Shown here piece after piece: positions 1 through 12,247 of a stretch of DNA of 64,000 nt. Every line of letters starts with the position of its first letter. Position 1 is the stretch's first letter. Under the pieces are notes generated by a model that was not told where the DNA came from, ran no database searches, and was given only the letters and a program-made list of their open reading frames with translations. The translations under genes and the position numbers were made by a program. This stretch comes from Strigamia acuminata. Lineage: Eukaryota > Arthropoda > Chilopoda > Geophilomorpha > Linotaeniidae. The DNA lies in NCBI GenBank assembly GCA_949358305.1, contig OX442324.1:2655501-2719500 (forward strand). Reading direction: 5' to 3'.

Positions 1-2223
1 TGGACCAGCTTCGGCAATCCCGTGTTGAAAATTAGGATTTGCATTTGTATAATTTCGTTTGTAATTGCTTCAAAATAAAAAAATAAAATTTGAATTTCAA
101 CAAACCATTTGACGCTCAATTCGTACCAAAGATCCGACACGTCGGCCGGTCCACACTTGCTAAACAAGTGCGATATCAATTCGCTTGTGTTCATACGGGT
201 GTATTGATTAGGAAACGTTATGATGGCTGTTAAAAGCGTAATGGCTAACACTTCCGTCGTTGGATATTTTCCCAACTTGGAGAATTTTCTGTACCGACAG
301 ACCCTGATATTTGCTTTTATAAATATTGCACCAACAATTCCCTAAAAAAAATAAATAAAAATTAAATTAAACAGGCTACAAATAAATAAATCAACAAACT
401 CACTCCTAAAATGCCCAATAAAACAAAGGGCACTAATTCGAAAAATATCCACGGTGTGTTATACTCGACGTAAAATAAAACTGAATGTTCGTTGCCAAAA
501 GGATTAATCGAGCGCAGTACAAAAGCTGCTACTAAAGCGCAGAAAAAAGATCGCCAAAGTGTCTTCAGAGGAAAATAATAGCTAACCTATAAAAATCAAA
601 TCAAATCAAAATTCAAACAAATCGCGAGAATTAATTCCGATTTAGACGCCACCTCTTCTAGACTAAAAAGAACTCCGCCGATCGGAGCGCCGAAAGCGAC
701 CGACACTCCGGCGGCGGCCGCAGCCGATAAAATCTCTCGTTTCTTCGCTTCGTTTTTCCCGTATTTAGAAAACAAGTAGGAAATAATGTTGCCGATGCAA
801 CAGGCGACATGCACGAACGGTCCTTCCTTGCCTAAACTCAGTCCCGCGGACACCGCCAACATGACACCGATCGATTTGATGAGCAATGTCCATTTTCCTA
901 AATATCCACGGATGATAAAACCGCTTAAAATAGTTTTGATCTGAAATTAAATAATTTAAAATAAATAAATAAATCCACTTAAAACATTCTTTTTTGAAAT
1001 TATACTTCTGGAATTCCCGATCCCACGGCGTACGGTGCAAAAGTACGAACTAGCATGACGCACAACGACGCAAAAAACATCGACCACACAATATAGAAGA
1101 AATAATGTACAAAATAAGACCAGGCGCCTGTTCGGCTTAAATTAAAAACTTCGGGCCATATGTACCACTAAAAAAAAATAAATATAAACATTAAAAAAAA
1201 TTTAATTATTCCAATTTTCTTTTCTTTACTAGTGGACATAAGTCGCCGACAAAAAAAGTCTGATTAGACGACCAACAACATTGTTCCTTGTTCAACCAAA
1301 ATGCTTGCGGACAAATCCCTTCACGTAAATCCGCCATCCAACCGGCTCCAATGTCGATCACACCCGCAACACCGCCTGAAATAAATTTTTTTTAAAAAAA
1401 TAAAATAAATAATTTAAAAAAAAAAATTTAATTTAAATTATTCAACCTGCTAAAACACCAACTAGAAAAACACACAACCATCCCGACCATGCGTCGTGGG
1501 CACCTCGAATGAAGCCCCATACGGAGTCGCCCTTTCGTTTGACGAGATATCGATGTCGCATGCGGTCTCTGGCGATGTCGCGAATCCAGTCGATCGTGTG
1601 AAAATCATCGTACTGGCCCATACCGAGGGGGAGATCGTCCGCCTCCGTCGCGTACGAACCACCACCTTGACACGAAATAACAATTTCAAATTAATTAAAT
1701 TATTGTTATTATTATTATTATTTTTTTACCATGTAAATGAGAATTGTGTATCGTTTCAGTTCCCATTTTTGTAGCTGATAAATCTATCATTTCCTCGTCG
1801 CTGCTACTGGTGGGAGTTTTGGCATTTAAACCATTAACAGCATCGTATGTGTGAACTGAAGATTCCGTTTCATTCTTCTTTTTCACCTTCAGCCTGTCAG
1901 TTTCCATGACAACTGACGGAAATCTGAATCAATATACAATAACAAAAATCAAAATTCATTTATTTATTTATTTCTTTTATTTTTTTGTAAAAAAAAAATA
2001 AAAAAAAATGAAAAACAATTTTATTATTGGAAAAAATATGTAAAAAAATGGATATAAAAAAGGTATTTGTTGGTTTTGTTCGGTTGGAAATGAATTGATA
2101 CGATGTTTTGTGTGAAATGAAAGGAACTCACGTCCATCCTGTGGAGTTGGTGTCAGTTTGGCATTCGTAGTTGGTTTCGTATTGCTCGCCCAGCAGATGC
2201 AGGCGCAGATCGTATTCAGACAT
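1..2223 (-). CDS. ClC-c: ClC-3/4/5-type chloride/proton exchanger, left copy (3' end outside window)
   Basis: Nine exons join in frame on the minus strand: 2223-2132, 1923-1730, 1665-1447, 1375-1230, 1167-1006, 940-653, 586-404, 341-106 and 67-1, giving 529 residues before the window edge. The start is an ATG at 2223 with a good donor (ACgtgagt) after 92 nt. Family landmarks are YDDFHTIDW, a DAWSGWL first membrane helix, the filter GSGIPE (residues 266-271), LGKEGP with the gating glutamate (about 310), and FSLEE with the internal proton glutamate. In animals this family works in endosomes and lysosomes as 2Cl-/H+ exchangers; that location is inferred from family. The C-terminal membrane half and CBS domains lie outside the window. 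Its last intron is only 38 nt (105-68); reading through it would shift the frame away from the conserved AGP. A related gene lies upstream at 17.8-22.1 kb in the same orientation. Confidence 0.93.
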
Positions 2224-3547
2224 GTTTGTGCATGACGTCAAAATAAAACCGAGGAAATTGATAGAAATCACTAATCTCGTCGACAGATAAGATTTGACTG
2301 TTTACGTCACAGTCGAGACGAAACGTAAAGCGGTTAAGACGAACTGACGATGCCGAATTAAGAGATTTGTGAGGAACATGTGATGATGCGCAGTTGTCAT
2401 GTTTGTGTTTTGTAATTTGTGTATTTTTTTTTTGTTGCATTTATTTCCCTATTTTTTTCCGGGAAAACGCCGCATCACGTCATTTTTTGTTTTCTTTCCT
2501 TGTGTGATCGTTTTTTAGTGTTTTGAAATCACAAATACCAACGCCAGCTGATGTATGAATATTGGTCTGTGATTGATATTTGGGTTTTAGGCTTGGCGTT
2601 GGTATCGTTGTTTATCGATTGGTTTTTTCAGGGTTCGGGTAAAAGAGAGTGCAACTGGTTAAATTAGTCTTCATAAATGCAATTCTTACCATTTCGATGT
2701 GTTATTTTAATTCGGCGGCTGTTTACTTTCGAGGATTCCTGTGAGATAATCTAGCTTGGTGTGACAGGAATTTGTGTAGTGATGTCATAGGTGGTTCAGC
2801 GCCATCTACCATTCAATTTGAGAGCATCGAGTGAGTGACCTATGGCAGCTAGCCACAGCATCGTATCGTATTCGTATTCAAATATCGTGCTGTTGTTGGT
2901 GGGGTTGTTTATCAGATATAAAAGCGATACAATGTAGTGATAGTAGTGATGTGTATCAATACCATAGCATATATCGTTTTTAGAAATATCTGTGATTTCA
3001 AAATGGCGTCTTAAATTGTGAAAATTTGAAAACGGGTAAAATTGTGTTCGGATTTACGGTATTTGTTTTGTTTTGGACACGACAGCAGAAATGGTGAAAG
3101 TGTAACACTAATGAAAACGTGCAAGATGGAAATTTGTAATAATTGTAGGCTTTTATTTAAGCGCTAGCTTGTAACAGGATCAACAAGCGGTGCAACTGCG
3201 CAGGGTGCACATTGATTGATGAGCCAAAAATTCACTGCCTATAGCAGCGGCACAATTGTAACAATCTAACTAATTTGTTGACATGATGCCCCCCTAGAAT
3301 AGTGCACTAAAATTATTTTTTGCAAAATTATGTAAACTTTCATGTAAAATTTTATGCAAAATTCTTTTTTTTTTCTTTCTTTCTTTTTTTTTCTTTCTTT
3401 TTTTTTTCTTAGTAGTTAATTTTTGAAAAATGTAATGCACCGGTAGATGAAGTGGGGCGCGGAAGATTGCCTTGCTTAAAAATTAGTCGCGATGCTAAAA
3501 AGTTTGGGAATCCCTGGACTATAGCATTCAAAACAATGAACAACAGG
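2224..3547. other. Upstream region of left ClC copy, no gene seen
   Basis: This stretch holds the presumed promoter and 5' UTR of the left ClC copy. I see no coding exon. It contains a CTCF-like motif at 2793-2811 and T/CT-rich low-complexity sequence at 3364-3412. I could not place a transcription start. Confidence 0.5.
2793..2811 (-). promoter_or_regulatory. Candidate CTCF-like insulator motif
   Basis: The minus strand reads TGGTAGATGGCGCTGAACC, close to the CTCF core (CCASYAGRKGGCGC). It lies about 570 bp upstream of the left ClC start. This is a motif match only; binding is inferred. Confidence 0.3.
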
Positions 3548-3814
3548 CATGGTTGGACTGCGGGATACCGGGAATTTTCCGTTAGCCCATCAATCACATG
3601 CCCTTGAAAATAAAAATTATTGCAAAATTAAAATCGAAAAAATTGAGAATGGATTAAAAGGAAATCGTTTTCAAAATATACGTTGCCTCTTTAGTTCCTT
3701 TAGTATTGAATAAATAAATTAAATTGTGATATCTTTTTTCATTTCATTAGTCAGGCCCGGTGGCCCAACCTATCCAGATTTCCTGGTACTAAATTTGTTG
3801 TCAGTCCAGCCCTG
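3548..3814. mobile_element. hAT-like non-autonomous element, 267 bp
   Basis: The ends are imperfect inverted repeats: CATGGTTGGACTG at the left and CAGTCCAGCCCTG at the right. The flanks ACAACAGG and ACAACAGA form an 8-bp duplication with one mismatch, as hAT transposition produces. Inner sequence such as ACCGGGAATTTTCC resembles, in inverted orientation, the element at 27642-27796, so the two look like one family. Confidence 0.65.
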
Positions 3815-4241
3815 ACAACAGAGTGCTGATAGACCTGGAGACAGCTCTGGATTTTAGATGTGCTATATGATCAGGATCAAAGTACATGGTATATTTGCAC
3901 TATCCCTTGCAGGCTTGTAAATTAATCAACCATTTTTACATATCCGCATTTTTGTGTTGGAGATATTTTGAGATAAATTGGAAATAGAATTTATCAAATG
4001 TCAACACTGAAAAAATGTTTACACATAGTGTTCATTTTAAGATTGTGCATTATTTTCTAGTATGTTTTGGTTAATTTTTGATTTCCAAAATGAACTCGTC
4101 CTGCAGCATGTCAGTATAAAGTGAGTTTTTCCGGTAAAAATTTATTAATAAGTTGTTAATAAAGTATCTAAAGTTACTTAAATTTGATCAGGGCATCTTA
4201 AACAAACTGAATGTGCGGGTTGCTAAAATGTTTAATTTGTA

Positions 4242-4411
4242 TATACTCCTTATAACGAATCGGAAGGGATCCAAAAAATCGGTTTGTTATAACGAGAGGT
4301 CTTTATAATGAATTTTTTTTTAAATGCTGTTCTATCATATGTCCGACCAACCAAATAGGCCATTTTTACCTATTCGTTATATCGCGATTTGTTATAAGGA
4401 GGTTCGACTGT
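4242..4411. mobile_element. Degenerate pogo/Tigger-like element
   Basis: The right end reads, inverted, CAGTCGAACCTCCTTATAAC, and the left end holds CTCCTTATAACGAATCGG, so the ends are inverted copies. The same TATAACGAATCG signature marks the elements at 7262 and 63886. There is no transposase in this short copy, and its left terminus is worn. Confidence 0.6.
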
Positions 4412-5180
4412 ATACCTATACCTGGAGTTGCATCAATTTTTCTCCGGCCGTAAGGTTAAAAGTTGAAAAAGTTTAAGAAGTCCTGAATTTGACTATTTAT
4501 GATTTAAGTCATTTGCAAATTCACTTATTCTGGCATGTTTCACTTTGAACAGCTTGCCGCAGATTGTGGGGGGTAACACAGTAATTATGATTATATAATT
4601 CATTCAAAATCTTTCTGTGTGTAAGTACACAACTTGAATAGAGAATTATACAATGGATTGGCAAGGAGAAAATGAGGCCAACACATGCAGATTAGCTTGA
4701 TTTTACCACCTGCAGTTAAGATCATTCCAGTTGTGTACGAAGACAAAAGCAGGAAATCAAAGGAGAAGATTATGTGAAGTTTGGAAAACATTATTATATT
4801 CTATTATGTGTATTAAAAGAGAGAACTTTATTAGAAAAATATCACTTTTTCAATATTCATTTCTTGACAAAACACACTACTGCCAAAATATGAGTCGTAT
4901 GAAATGGAAGAAAATAATTCTTAGCTTAATGGAATTTTAAAAACATTACATGGGCTTAAAGGTTCATAAACACACTTCTATTTCCAATAAATAAGATTTA
5001 AAAATAATAATTTATAAAAAAAGTTACAAGCACATTGCTTTTGCCAAATTAATGAAATAATGAAATTTGAGTGCCAAAATGTTGGAATAATCTACAAATA
5101 ACTTAGCTCTCTACACGAGTTTAAATCACAGATGTTTGCTTGAAACAAAATCGTATGCTTTTCTTTTTACTATATTGACT

Positions 5181-5330
5181 AGCTGCATTAAAAAAGTCTA
5201 AAACGACTCGTTTCTGTCGTTCCGTGTTGATACGTGTGACGTCATTCCCATTGAATAACATGGGAATGACGTCACACGTATCAACACGAAACGACAGAAA
5301 CGAGTCGTTTTAGACTTTTTGAATGCAGCT
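5181..5330. mobile_element. Near-perfect 150-bp palindromic element
   Basis: Two arms of about 70 nt (5181-5250 and 5262-5330) are inverted copies with only isolated mismatches, separated by a loop of about 10 nt. The ends AGCTGCATT(A/C)AAAAAGTCT match the family seen at 32769-32910. Each arm carries TGACGTCA-like sequence. It is a foldback miniature element able to form a long hairpin. Confidence 0.8.
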
Positions 5331-5929
5331 ACTGTTTCTAATCTATGAACCATGAAATCCACATATCTTTGACAATGTTTGTAAGGATAGCTCCGGCAAC
5401 AAATTTGTGACCTGAGAGAAGTTTGGCTACAAATTTTTCACCAAAATGATTTTTTAATTTATTTATTATTATTAATTTAATTCAAGGAATTCTTTCTACA
5501 CTTATCATCAATCAATTATTCAGACTTATAGAAACAACAAAAACGATATGATGAGCCCTTTGGAAGGCACGAGCAGGTGGGCCGACTCGAGCACCCCCTA
5601 CAGCAGTTCCTCCTTCTCCACGCACGCGACCGCCATGTCAGAAGGCGACCTAGACTAAGCGGTATTCGAGACCTTCTCCTCCTCCGACTCCAACTCGTCC
5701 ACCTCATCCACCGCCTAGGTTTGGTTATCTGTTTGAACGCGATCTAACTTTGATACTTACTTCGTAGTTAAATTGTAATTGGGAATAAATTAATACTCCA
5801 TAATTACGATTAACCATTCAACTAAAGAACCGCCTTCAGAGCCAAAGCTATACAAGCACACGATGTGGAGGATAACAGCGAAGGACAAATGATACACGGT
5901 CAATCGACATAGTTGGACTGGAATGGAAA
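5331..5929. other. Gap without recognised gene
   Basis: AT-rich sequence surrounds a locally GC-rich patch at about 5555-5720, whose composition differs from its surroundings. It sits just upstream of the decayed retrotransposon pol, so it may be a remnant of that element's gag region, but I find no gag motif. Confidence 0.35.
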
Positions 5930-8270
5930 TGGATGATTCAACACCAAGAGGCATTCGATTCACTCAAGAAGGGATTGGCAGACCCAACTTTGCATCAGAA
6001 ATTCCCCGATTGGACTAAACCATACATACTTCAAACGGAGGCCAGCTATTCCGGTTTAGGTGCCGCTCTTATGCAATTAAATGAGGCAGGAGAGCGAATT
6101 CCAATCGCTTTTGCGTCACAAGCATTAAATTGATGCCGAAAAGAATTACAGCATGATCGAAATCGAGTGTTTGTCGGCGGTTTGGGCGGTCAAGAGATTC
6201 AGAATGTATCTTAAGATGATGAACTTTTATTTGGAAAGCGATCATTTATAGCTAAAATAGCTTTTCCAGCAACGAGAATCGAAAGGACGCCTGGCACGAT
6301 GAGTTTTGTCTCTCAGTGAGTATAAATTCACATGTCTCTACTGTTCGGGATCAAAAAATTGTGTTCTGGATGTTTTGAGTCGTGCGCCAGTGGAGCCAGC
6401 CGAGTTTTTGGATTCAGATGATTCGCCTTTTGTTGATGAAACATGCTACATTTTTTATTTTGACAACCCAAACGATTGGTCAAAATTAGTTATAATCAGC
6501 GTAATTGGAATAGGATTGACAAATGCACAACAACGTAATAACGTTGTGGCTGTGACAAGAGCGCAGCAACAACGACAGGATTTTGCACTTTACAAAAGAA
6601 TGTTGTGCAGGTTTTCCACCTGTGGATATGCATAAAATTCGTCAAAGAAGACAAATTTATCTACCATTGATTTTGCGTGAGGCATATGTCAGAGCTTTTC
6701 ACTATCCACTAAACTGTAGACATTTCGGAGTCAAAAAGACATTGTATCGACTCTGAGCCCGTATTTATTGGCCCAAGATAAAAGAGGACATTTTGTCTTG
6801 GATCCGAAAATGTTTACCGTGCCAACATGCCAAACCATTAAATCGATTGCCATATGGACCAATGATCATGGCCAAACCTCGACATTTGTTTCATACAATC
6901 TACATCGATTACTATGGTAAGAAACCACGTTCGATTGGAGGACATTGCTACGCTTTTGATATTGTGGATGCCGTGAGTCTATGGCTTGATGTGCGATTAA
7001 CAGAAAGATCTGACTAGAAAACAACGATTAAGCAAATTCATAGATATATTCAACGATGGGCATTTTCAAAAATTATCATAAGTGATAATGCGTCTGCTTT
7101 TCATTCAATGTTATTTCAAGCCGCATCTCAGAGTTTTGATGCCATTAATCACTACACAGTGATTTACCATCCTCAAGAAAACTTGGCAGATAGATTTAAT
7201 CAGTCATTGAAGAACTGCATTTTGGCCTCCATCGACAAGCATGTGCGATGGGATGTGCATACAGTCGAAACTCTTTATAACGAATCGCGATATAACGAAT
7301 TATCGATATAACGAATTGTTAAAAATGATTTGGTTGCCAGTCATAGAACACCATGTTAAGTATTTTCAATATAACGAATTTCAATTTAACAAATTATTCG
7401 TTATAACAAACAAGTTTTTGTGTTCACTGTAATACCCACAAGCCCTTGTTATAACGAATTTTCAAAACTGATCACATGACTCACAACATCCGATGCCCAT
7501 TAGCAAAGGAAAATCAAAATTTTCCTGTTTTAAAATGGCTGCCAAATAAAAAACAATTTTTATTGAGGACAAGTTGAACATTTTTAATGCCATTGACAAT
7601 GGCAAGAAGCCACCAATTGTAGCAGATGAGTTTAATTTGTCCCGTTCTACAATTTTCAACAATTTTAAAGAATTGGGATAAAATTAACATCAAACTGGCA
7701 TGTCTATGAACAAATAATATTGTTTATGATAAAATTTAATTTTTTTTCCTAATTTTTTTTAATAAACTCTCGTTATAACGAATCGATTTTCCAATTCCTT
7801 GCGATTCGTTGTAAAGAGTTTCGACTGTATTGGATATTTCATTTTAGTGATCAATTCTGCATATCAGACTTCGCTCCAATAGTCCCTGTATAAAATGGTA
7901 ACAGGACAGGAGTCGCGTTATCCGGGAGATGTAGATTCTGACACCGATGACGGACAACCGCTCCATCCGGCTCGAGCAAAGGAGACGCATGCATTGATGA
8001 GAGGTCTTTGAAAAATTGCCACAGGTAATCTACAAAAATCACAAATTAGACACAAAAATTGGTTTGATAGGAAGAGAAGACCACATGATTTCAAACCAGG
8101 CGATTTTGTCTTGTTGAAAAATAGACAATTATCATCAGCCGATTGACAATTTGCCACAGGACTATGTAAACGGACTGAAGGAGTCTAAGTGATTCATAAA
8201 CTCGTTAGACAGAACACCACGATTTTGATGCAGAGATGGTCAAAAGACTCATTCGTATAACATAGTCAAA
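5930..8270 (+). pseudogene. Decayed LTR-retrotransposon pol (RNase H and integrase), split by a DNA transposon
   Basis: Frame-broken segments follow the order of a Ty3/gypsy-type pol. About 5930-6130 resembles the RT/RNase H junction (WTKPYILQTEAS, with Glu where the first RNase H Asp is expected). About 6310-6400 resembles the end of RNase H. 6690-6830 is an integrase zinc-binding region (HFGVKK, then CLPCQHAKP). 6870-7240 is the integrase core with a first Asp in YIDYYG and a second in ISDNAS. A pogo-like element is inserted at 7262-7827. About 8070-8130 holds a C-terminal piece (FKPGDFVLLKN). Stops and frame changes are frequent, and no flanking LTR was identified. It cannot encode working proteins. 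Confidence 0.8.
7262..7827 (+). mobile_element. Non-autonomous pogo/Tigger-like DNA transposon with transposase remnant
   Basis: Inverted ends of about 28 bp (CAGTCGAAACTCTTTATAAC at the left, the inverse with one change at the right) are flanked by TA, the duplication expected for the Tc1/mariner/pogo superfamily. The plus strand at about 7560-7681 encodes a helix-turn-helix piece (motifs KLNIFNAIDNGKK and NLSRSTIFNNFK) like the CENP-B/pogo DNA-binding domain, ending in a stop. No catalytic domain remains. It lies inside the decayed retrotransposon and is therefore younger than it. Confidence 0.85.
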
Positions 8271-8937
8271 CTCTAATTGTAAATTTATTAACAAAGTTTT
8301 TAAATTGACTAAATAATAGATCTTACAAATAAATAATAATTATGTGAAAGAAATTAATTGCAAGAAACACCTGTTAAACTCACCCCAGATTAGATATAAT
8401 CCAGAATGTGTCACAGGTATCTAGTTCCTGCCTGGGTATCCACTTCCGGTGTTCATTCCACACATATTAGGCTAATCAGAATTGCATCCCGAGTATCCAG
8501 TTCATGCGATACTGGATTGGAAGGATTCCAAAGATCAATGTTCCTATTGAGGCATTGCTACAGGTAATCCTATGGATTTATGCAAGAGCATACATTGCTT
8601 TCCAACAGGATGAAAAGGGCTCTTGTCTGATTGTTTGTAACCTACAGTAACTTACTTGAGCACACACTATACATACTCACACTATACAACCCCCACCAAT
8701 TTAAGGTGAAGTTATCGCTGTTAATGTGTGGTGTTAACAGTATGCAAGAGGTGGGAAGGTGCAATTATTTACAAAATAGGAAATAATTGAATTAGAACGT
8801 CAACATCACCGTCACTTACTGTTAGTTCTTTTCAATTTTCAACTTTAATTTCCAGCTATTTGCAACTTCTACCTTGCAGCTCAGTACTTCTCAAAGTGTA
8901 ATATGCGGACCACTGATGGTTTACAAGGAAGGCGTTT
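8271..8937. other. Gap without recognised gene
   Basis: I see no exon, RNA gene or clear repeat here. The sequence may be the worn 3' part of the retrotransposon, but nothing in it proves this. Confidence 0.35.
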
Positions 8938-9674
8938 AATAGCGACGCTGAGAAGAGCGACGCTTGAAAGAGCGAGCTCGGAATAGCAACGTTTGAAAAG
9001 AGCAACGCCCCAAACAGCGACGCGGGAAAGAGCGATTGCTTAAAAGAGCGACGCTGAAAAGAGCGATTGCTTGAAAGAGCGACGCAGGAAAGAGCGACGC
9101 AGGAAAGAGCGATCGCTAGAAAGAGCGACGCAGGAAGAACTCTTCCTGAAGACTGGGCACTCGTCTAGACCGGCACTTTATGTGGGTCTATAGGAAGTTC
9201 ACTGTGATCAGAAACAGTGGGTGAATTCAATCTTTTAGCTGTAAATGATTTATTTGGTTTAAACAAACCAAACGAAATAAAGCATTTTATGACTAATATT
9301 AAATGCACATCTACTTACAGTTGAATCGTTGGTAGCCAATTTCAAATCCACCATAAACCCATCATAAGTCCAACTGCCATACTTAATAATACATTCGTGC
9401 TCATCAAATGGAAATGAACGGAGATCATGGAAATAACACTTGAATTTTACGGTAACTGGGGGTACCCACAAAATAGTACCATTGTTATTCAGAATTGTCA
9501 ATGTCTGACCAAAATCTGCTGCATGCTCTGAAGATGCACTGATATCAAAAAAGAACAAATAGTTGCTACAGTATAATGGATTAAACATATTATTGGGTTC
9601 ACCGATACCACATATACGGTATGTCGCTCTAATGTGCGTCGCTCTTACGACGTCACTCTTTTCAGCGTCGCTAT
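8938..9674. mobile_element. Terminal-repeat element carrying a receptor exon
   Basis: The left end begins AATAGCGACGCTGAGAAGAG, and the right end is its inverse (AATAGCGACGCTGAAAAGAG read from 9674). Behind the left end, 8938-9130 is a run of degenerate units built on AAAGAGCGACGC. The right end holds a shorter inverted stretch of the same units. Between them is one spliceable nicotinic-receptor exon. I found no clear target-site duplication. Confidence 0.55.
9319..9538 (-). pseudogene. Isolated nicotinic acetylcholine receptor ligand-binding-domain exon
   Basis: A 220-nt exon is bounded by an acceptor (gatatcag) and a donor (ACTgtaagt). Its reading frame gives a cys-loop receptor segment with ADFGQTLTILNNNG, ILWVPP, the cys-loop with FPFDEHEC, and KYGSWTYDG. 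These are conserved in nicotinic acetylcholine receptor subunits, plasma-membrane cation channels. The loop has 14 residues between its cysteines where 13 is usual. I see no neighbouring exons of such a gene. Being lone and enclosed by inverted repeats, it is more likely a captured fragment than part of a working gene, but a gene with very large introns is not excluded. Confidence 0.7.
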
Positions 9675-10022
9675 TCTGGTGTTTTACGTTTACAAGCCAT
9701 GGTGTGCAAGCAATTCGTGCCAAATTCGTTTTCAGTTCATGTAAAATGAGCAGTCATCAAATAATCATGCGCCAACTCATCGCAAATTATGGTGCATTTT
9801 GCTGATTGTTAGAATAGATTTTTGGATGATAAAAAACAGGTTTAAAAATTACTAGCTGGCACTGTATAAAGTAAACTGTAAAAACTTGGGCGAAAACGTT
9901 GCTTTCAGAAGTACAGTGGTGGCTGCAACGTATTGTCGCATCATTCACAATGAGAGATGGGGTTAATATCACGGCGAGATGGCAGATGTTAATATCATCA
10001 TCGCCATGTGGGTCTGAAAACA

Positions 10023-10092
10023 ATGGTGCCGGACTTCAACTTTCATTCCGATTTTAAATTAAAATAAGAATGAAAGTTGAAGTTGGCACCAT
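10023..10092. repeat. Short foldback element
   Basis: The left arm ATGGTGCC followed by ACTTCAACTTTCATTC is mirrored by GAATGAAAGTTGAAGT and GGCACCAT on the right, around an AT-rich loop of about 20 nt. It may be a minimal miniature transposon. Confidence 0.7.
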
Positions 10093-10149
10093 CCGAGGTA
10101 TTGTTTGAAAGCCAAACAACGGCGCGTACCAGTATGTTAAATGAAATGT

Positions 10150-10345
10150 GAAGAATTACGCGATGAATTGCGCGATTACTTGACGACTGCCTGTGGTGAT
10201 TCCACGGTCACCTTTAAATTGTTGCCCCGATGAGTTGGCCACGTGATTACTTTGCACGAGACTACCTGTTCGTGCGATTACCTGTCCGCACGATTACTTG
10301 CTCGCATGATTATTTGTCTATGCGATTAGCTGTTCCACAATGAGT
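10150..10345. repeat. Degenerate tandem repeat of CGATTAC units
   Basis: CGATTACTTG, CGTGATTAC, GCGATTACCTG and CACGATTACTTG recur at roughly 20-25 bp spacing. The units are worn and no coding function is evident. Confidence 0.5.
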
Positions 10346-10499
10346 GGTCGCGCGATGGTAAGTCACTATTTTCAACTTGTTTTCTAACTATTTCTAAATT
10401 TCAACTTTTAATTGCTGTAATATTTTATCATTTCTAACACCCATCTTCTCACTTTATACTTTGGGGGCCATCTATGAATGACAGTTAGAATTTGGATGC

Positions 10500-11620
10500 A
10501 ACAGATAGTTGGAAGTTGGAAGTTACTGACATTTTGGAGGTTGGAAGTTGGAAGCAACAGATAGTTGGAAGTTGGAAGTTACTGACATTTTGGAAGTTGG
10601 AAGTTGGAAGTTACTGACATTTTGGAAGTTGGAAGTTGGAAGTTACTGACTTTTTGGAAGTTGGAAGTTGGAAGTTACTGACATTTTGGAAGTTGGAAGT
10701 TGGAAGTTACTGACATTTTGGAAGTTGGAAGTTGGAAGTTACTGACATTTTGGAAGTTGGAAGTTGGAAGTTACTGACATTTTGGAAGTTGGAAGTTGGA
10801 AGCAACAGATTGTTGGAAATTGGAAGTTGGAATCAACAGATAGTTGGGAGTTGGAAGTTGGAAACAACTGATGGTTGGAATTGGAAGTTGGAAGCAATAG
10901 ATAGTTGGAAGTTGTAAGTTGGAAGCAACAGATAGTTGGAAGTTGGAAGTTGGAAGCAACAGATAGTTGGAAGTTGGAAGTTGGAAGCAACAGATAGTTG
11001 GAAGTTGGAAGTTGGAAGCAACAGATAGTTGGAAGTTGGAAGTTGGAAGCAACAGATAATTAGAAGTTGGAAGCAACAGATAGTTGGAAGTTGGAAGTTG
11101 GAAGCAATAGATAGTTGGAAGTTGGAAGCAATAGATAGTTGGAAGTTGGAAGTAATAGATAGTTGGAAGTTGGAAGCAATAGATAGTTGGAAGTTGGAAG
11201 CAATAGATAGTTGGAAGTTGGAAGCAATAGATAGTTGGAAGTTAAAAGTTGGAAGCAATAGATAGTTGGAAGTTGGAAGTAACTGATAATTAGAAGTTGG
11301 AAGTAACTAATAATTGGAAGTTGGAAGTAACTGATAATTGGAAGTTGGATGTTGGAAGTTGGAAGTTGGAAGTTGGAATCTGGAAGCAACTGATTGTTAG
11401 AAGTTAGAAGCAACTGATAGTTAAAAGTTGGAAGCAACTAATAGTTAGAAGTTAGAAGCAATAAGTAATTGGAAGTTGGAAGCAATTGAATAGTTGGAAG
11501 TAAGAAGCAACTAATAGTTGGAAGTAAGAAGCAACTAATAGTTGGAAGTAAGAAGCAACTAATAGTAGGAGTGGAGAGTAACTAATAATAGGAGTGGGGA
11601 GCAACTGAACAGCAATTATT
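10500..11620 (+). repeat. Minisatellite arm 1 (purine-rich on plus strand)
   Basis: Repeats built from TTGGAAGTTGGAAGCAACAG and variants (ATAGATAG, AACTGATAA, TTACTGACATTTTGG) run for about 1.1 kb, with units of about 24-36 bp. The plus strand is purine-rich. This is the same satellite as arm 2 in opposite orientation. Long open frames in several phases arise because many units are multiples of three. Confidence 0.95.
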
Positions 11621-12247
11621 TACTTCCAACTTCCAAGTACTAATTCTATCTAACTCTCAACTTTTTTTTCCAACTATTAGTTTGCTTCTAACTTATTACA
11701 ACACATATATTAGTCTGCTTCCAACATTCAAACACCTATTGCTTCAACTTCCTATTATTAGCTGCTTTTAATTTCCTATTATTAGCTGCTTCCAACTTTC
11801 TACTGTTAGTTGTGTCTAACTTCCTACTATTAGCTGCTTCCAACTTTCTACTGTTAGTTGTGTCTAACTTCCTACTGTTAGTTGCTTCCAACTTTCTACT
11901 ATTAGTTGCTTCCAACTTCCAACTGCTCATTGCTTCTAATTTCTACTATTAGTTGCTTTGAACTTCCTACGATTAGATTGTTCCAACTTTCTACTATTAG
12001 ATGCTTCCAACTTTCTACTATTAGTTGTGTCCAACTTCCTACTATTAGTTGCTTCAAACTTCCTACTATTAGTTGCTTCCAACTTCCTACTATTAGTTGC
12101 TTCCAACTTCCAACTGCTCATTGCTTCCAACTTCCAACTGCTCATTGCTTCCAACTTCTTACAATTAGTTGCTTCCAACTTTTTACTATTAGTTGCTTCC
12201 AACTTCTTCCTTTTAGTTGTTTCCAACTTCCTAATATTAGATTGTTT

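Noticed and set aside
587-652. Exon extension past FSLEE in the left ClC gene
   Set aside because: The frame stays open but leaves the family sequence. Splicing out 652-587 restores [15 protein letters not shown] exactly as in the paralog.
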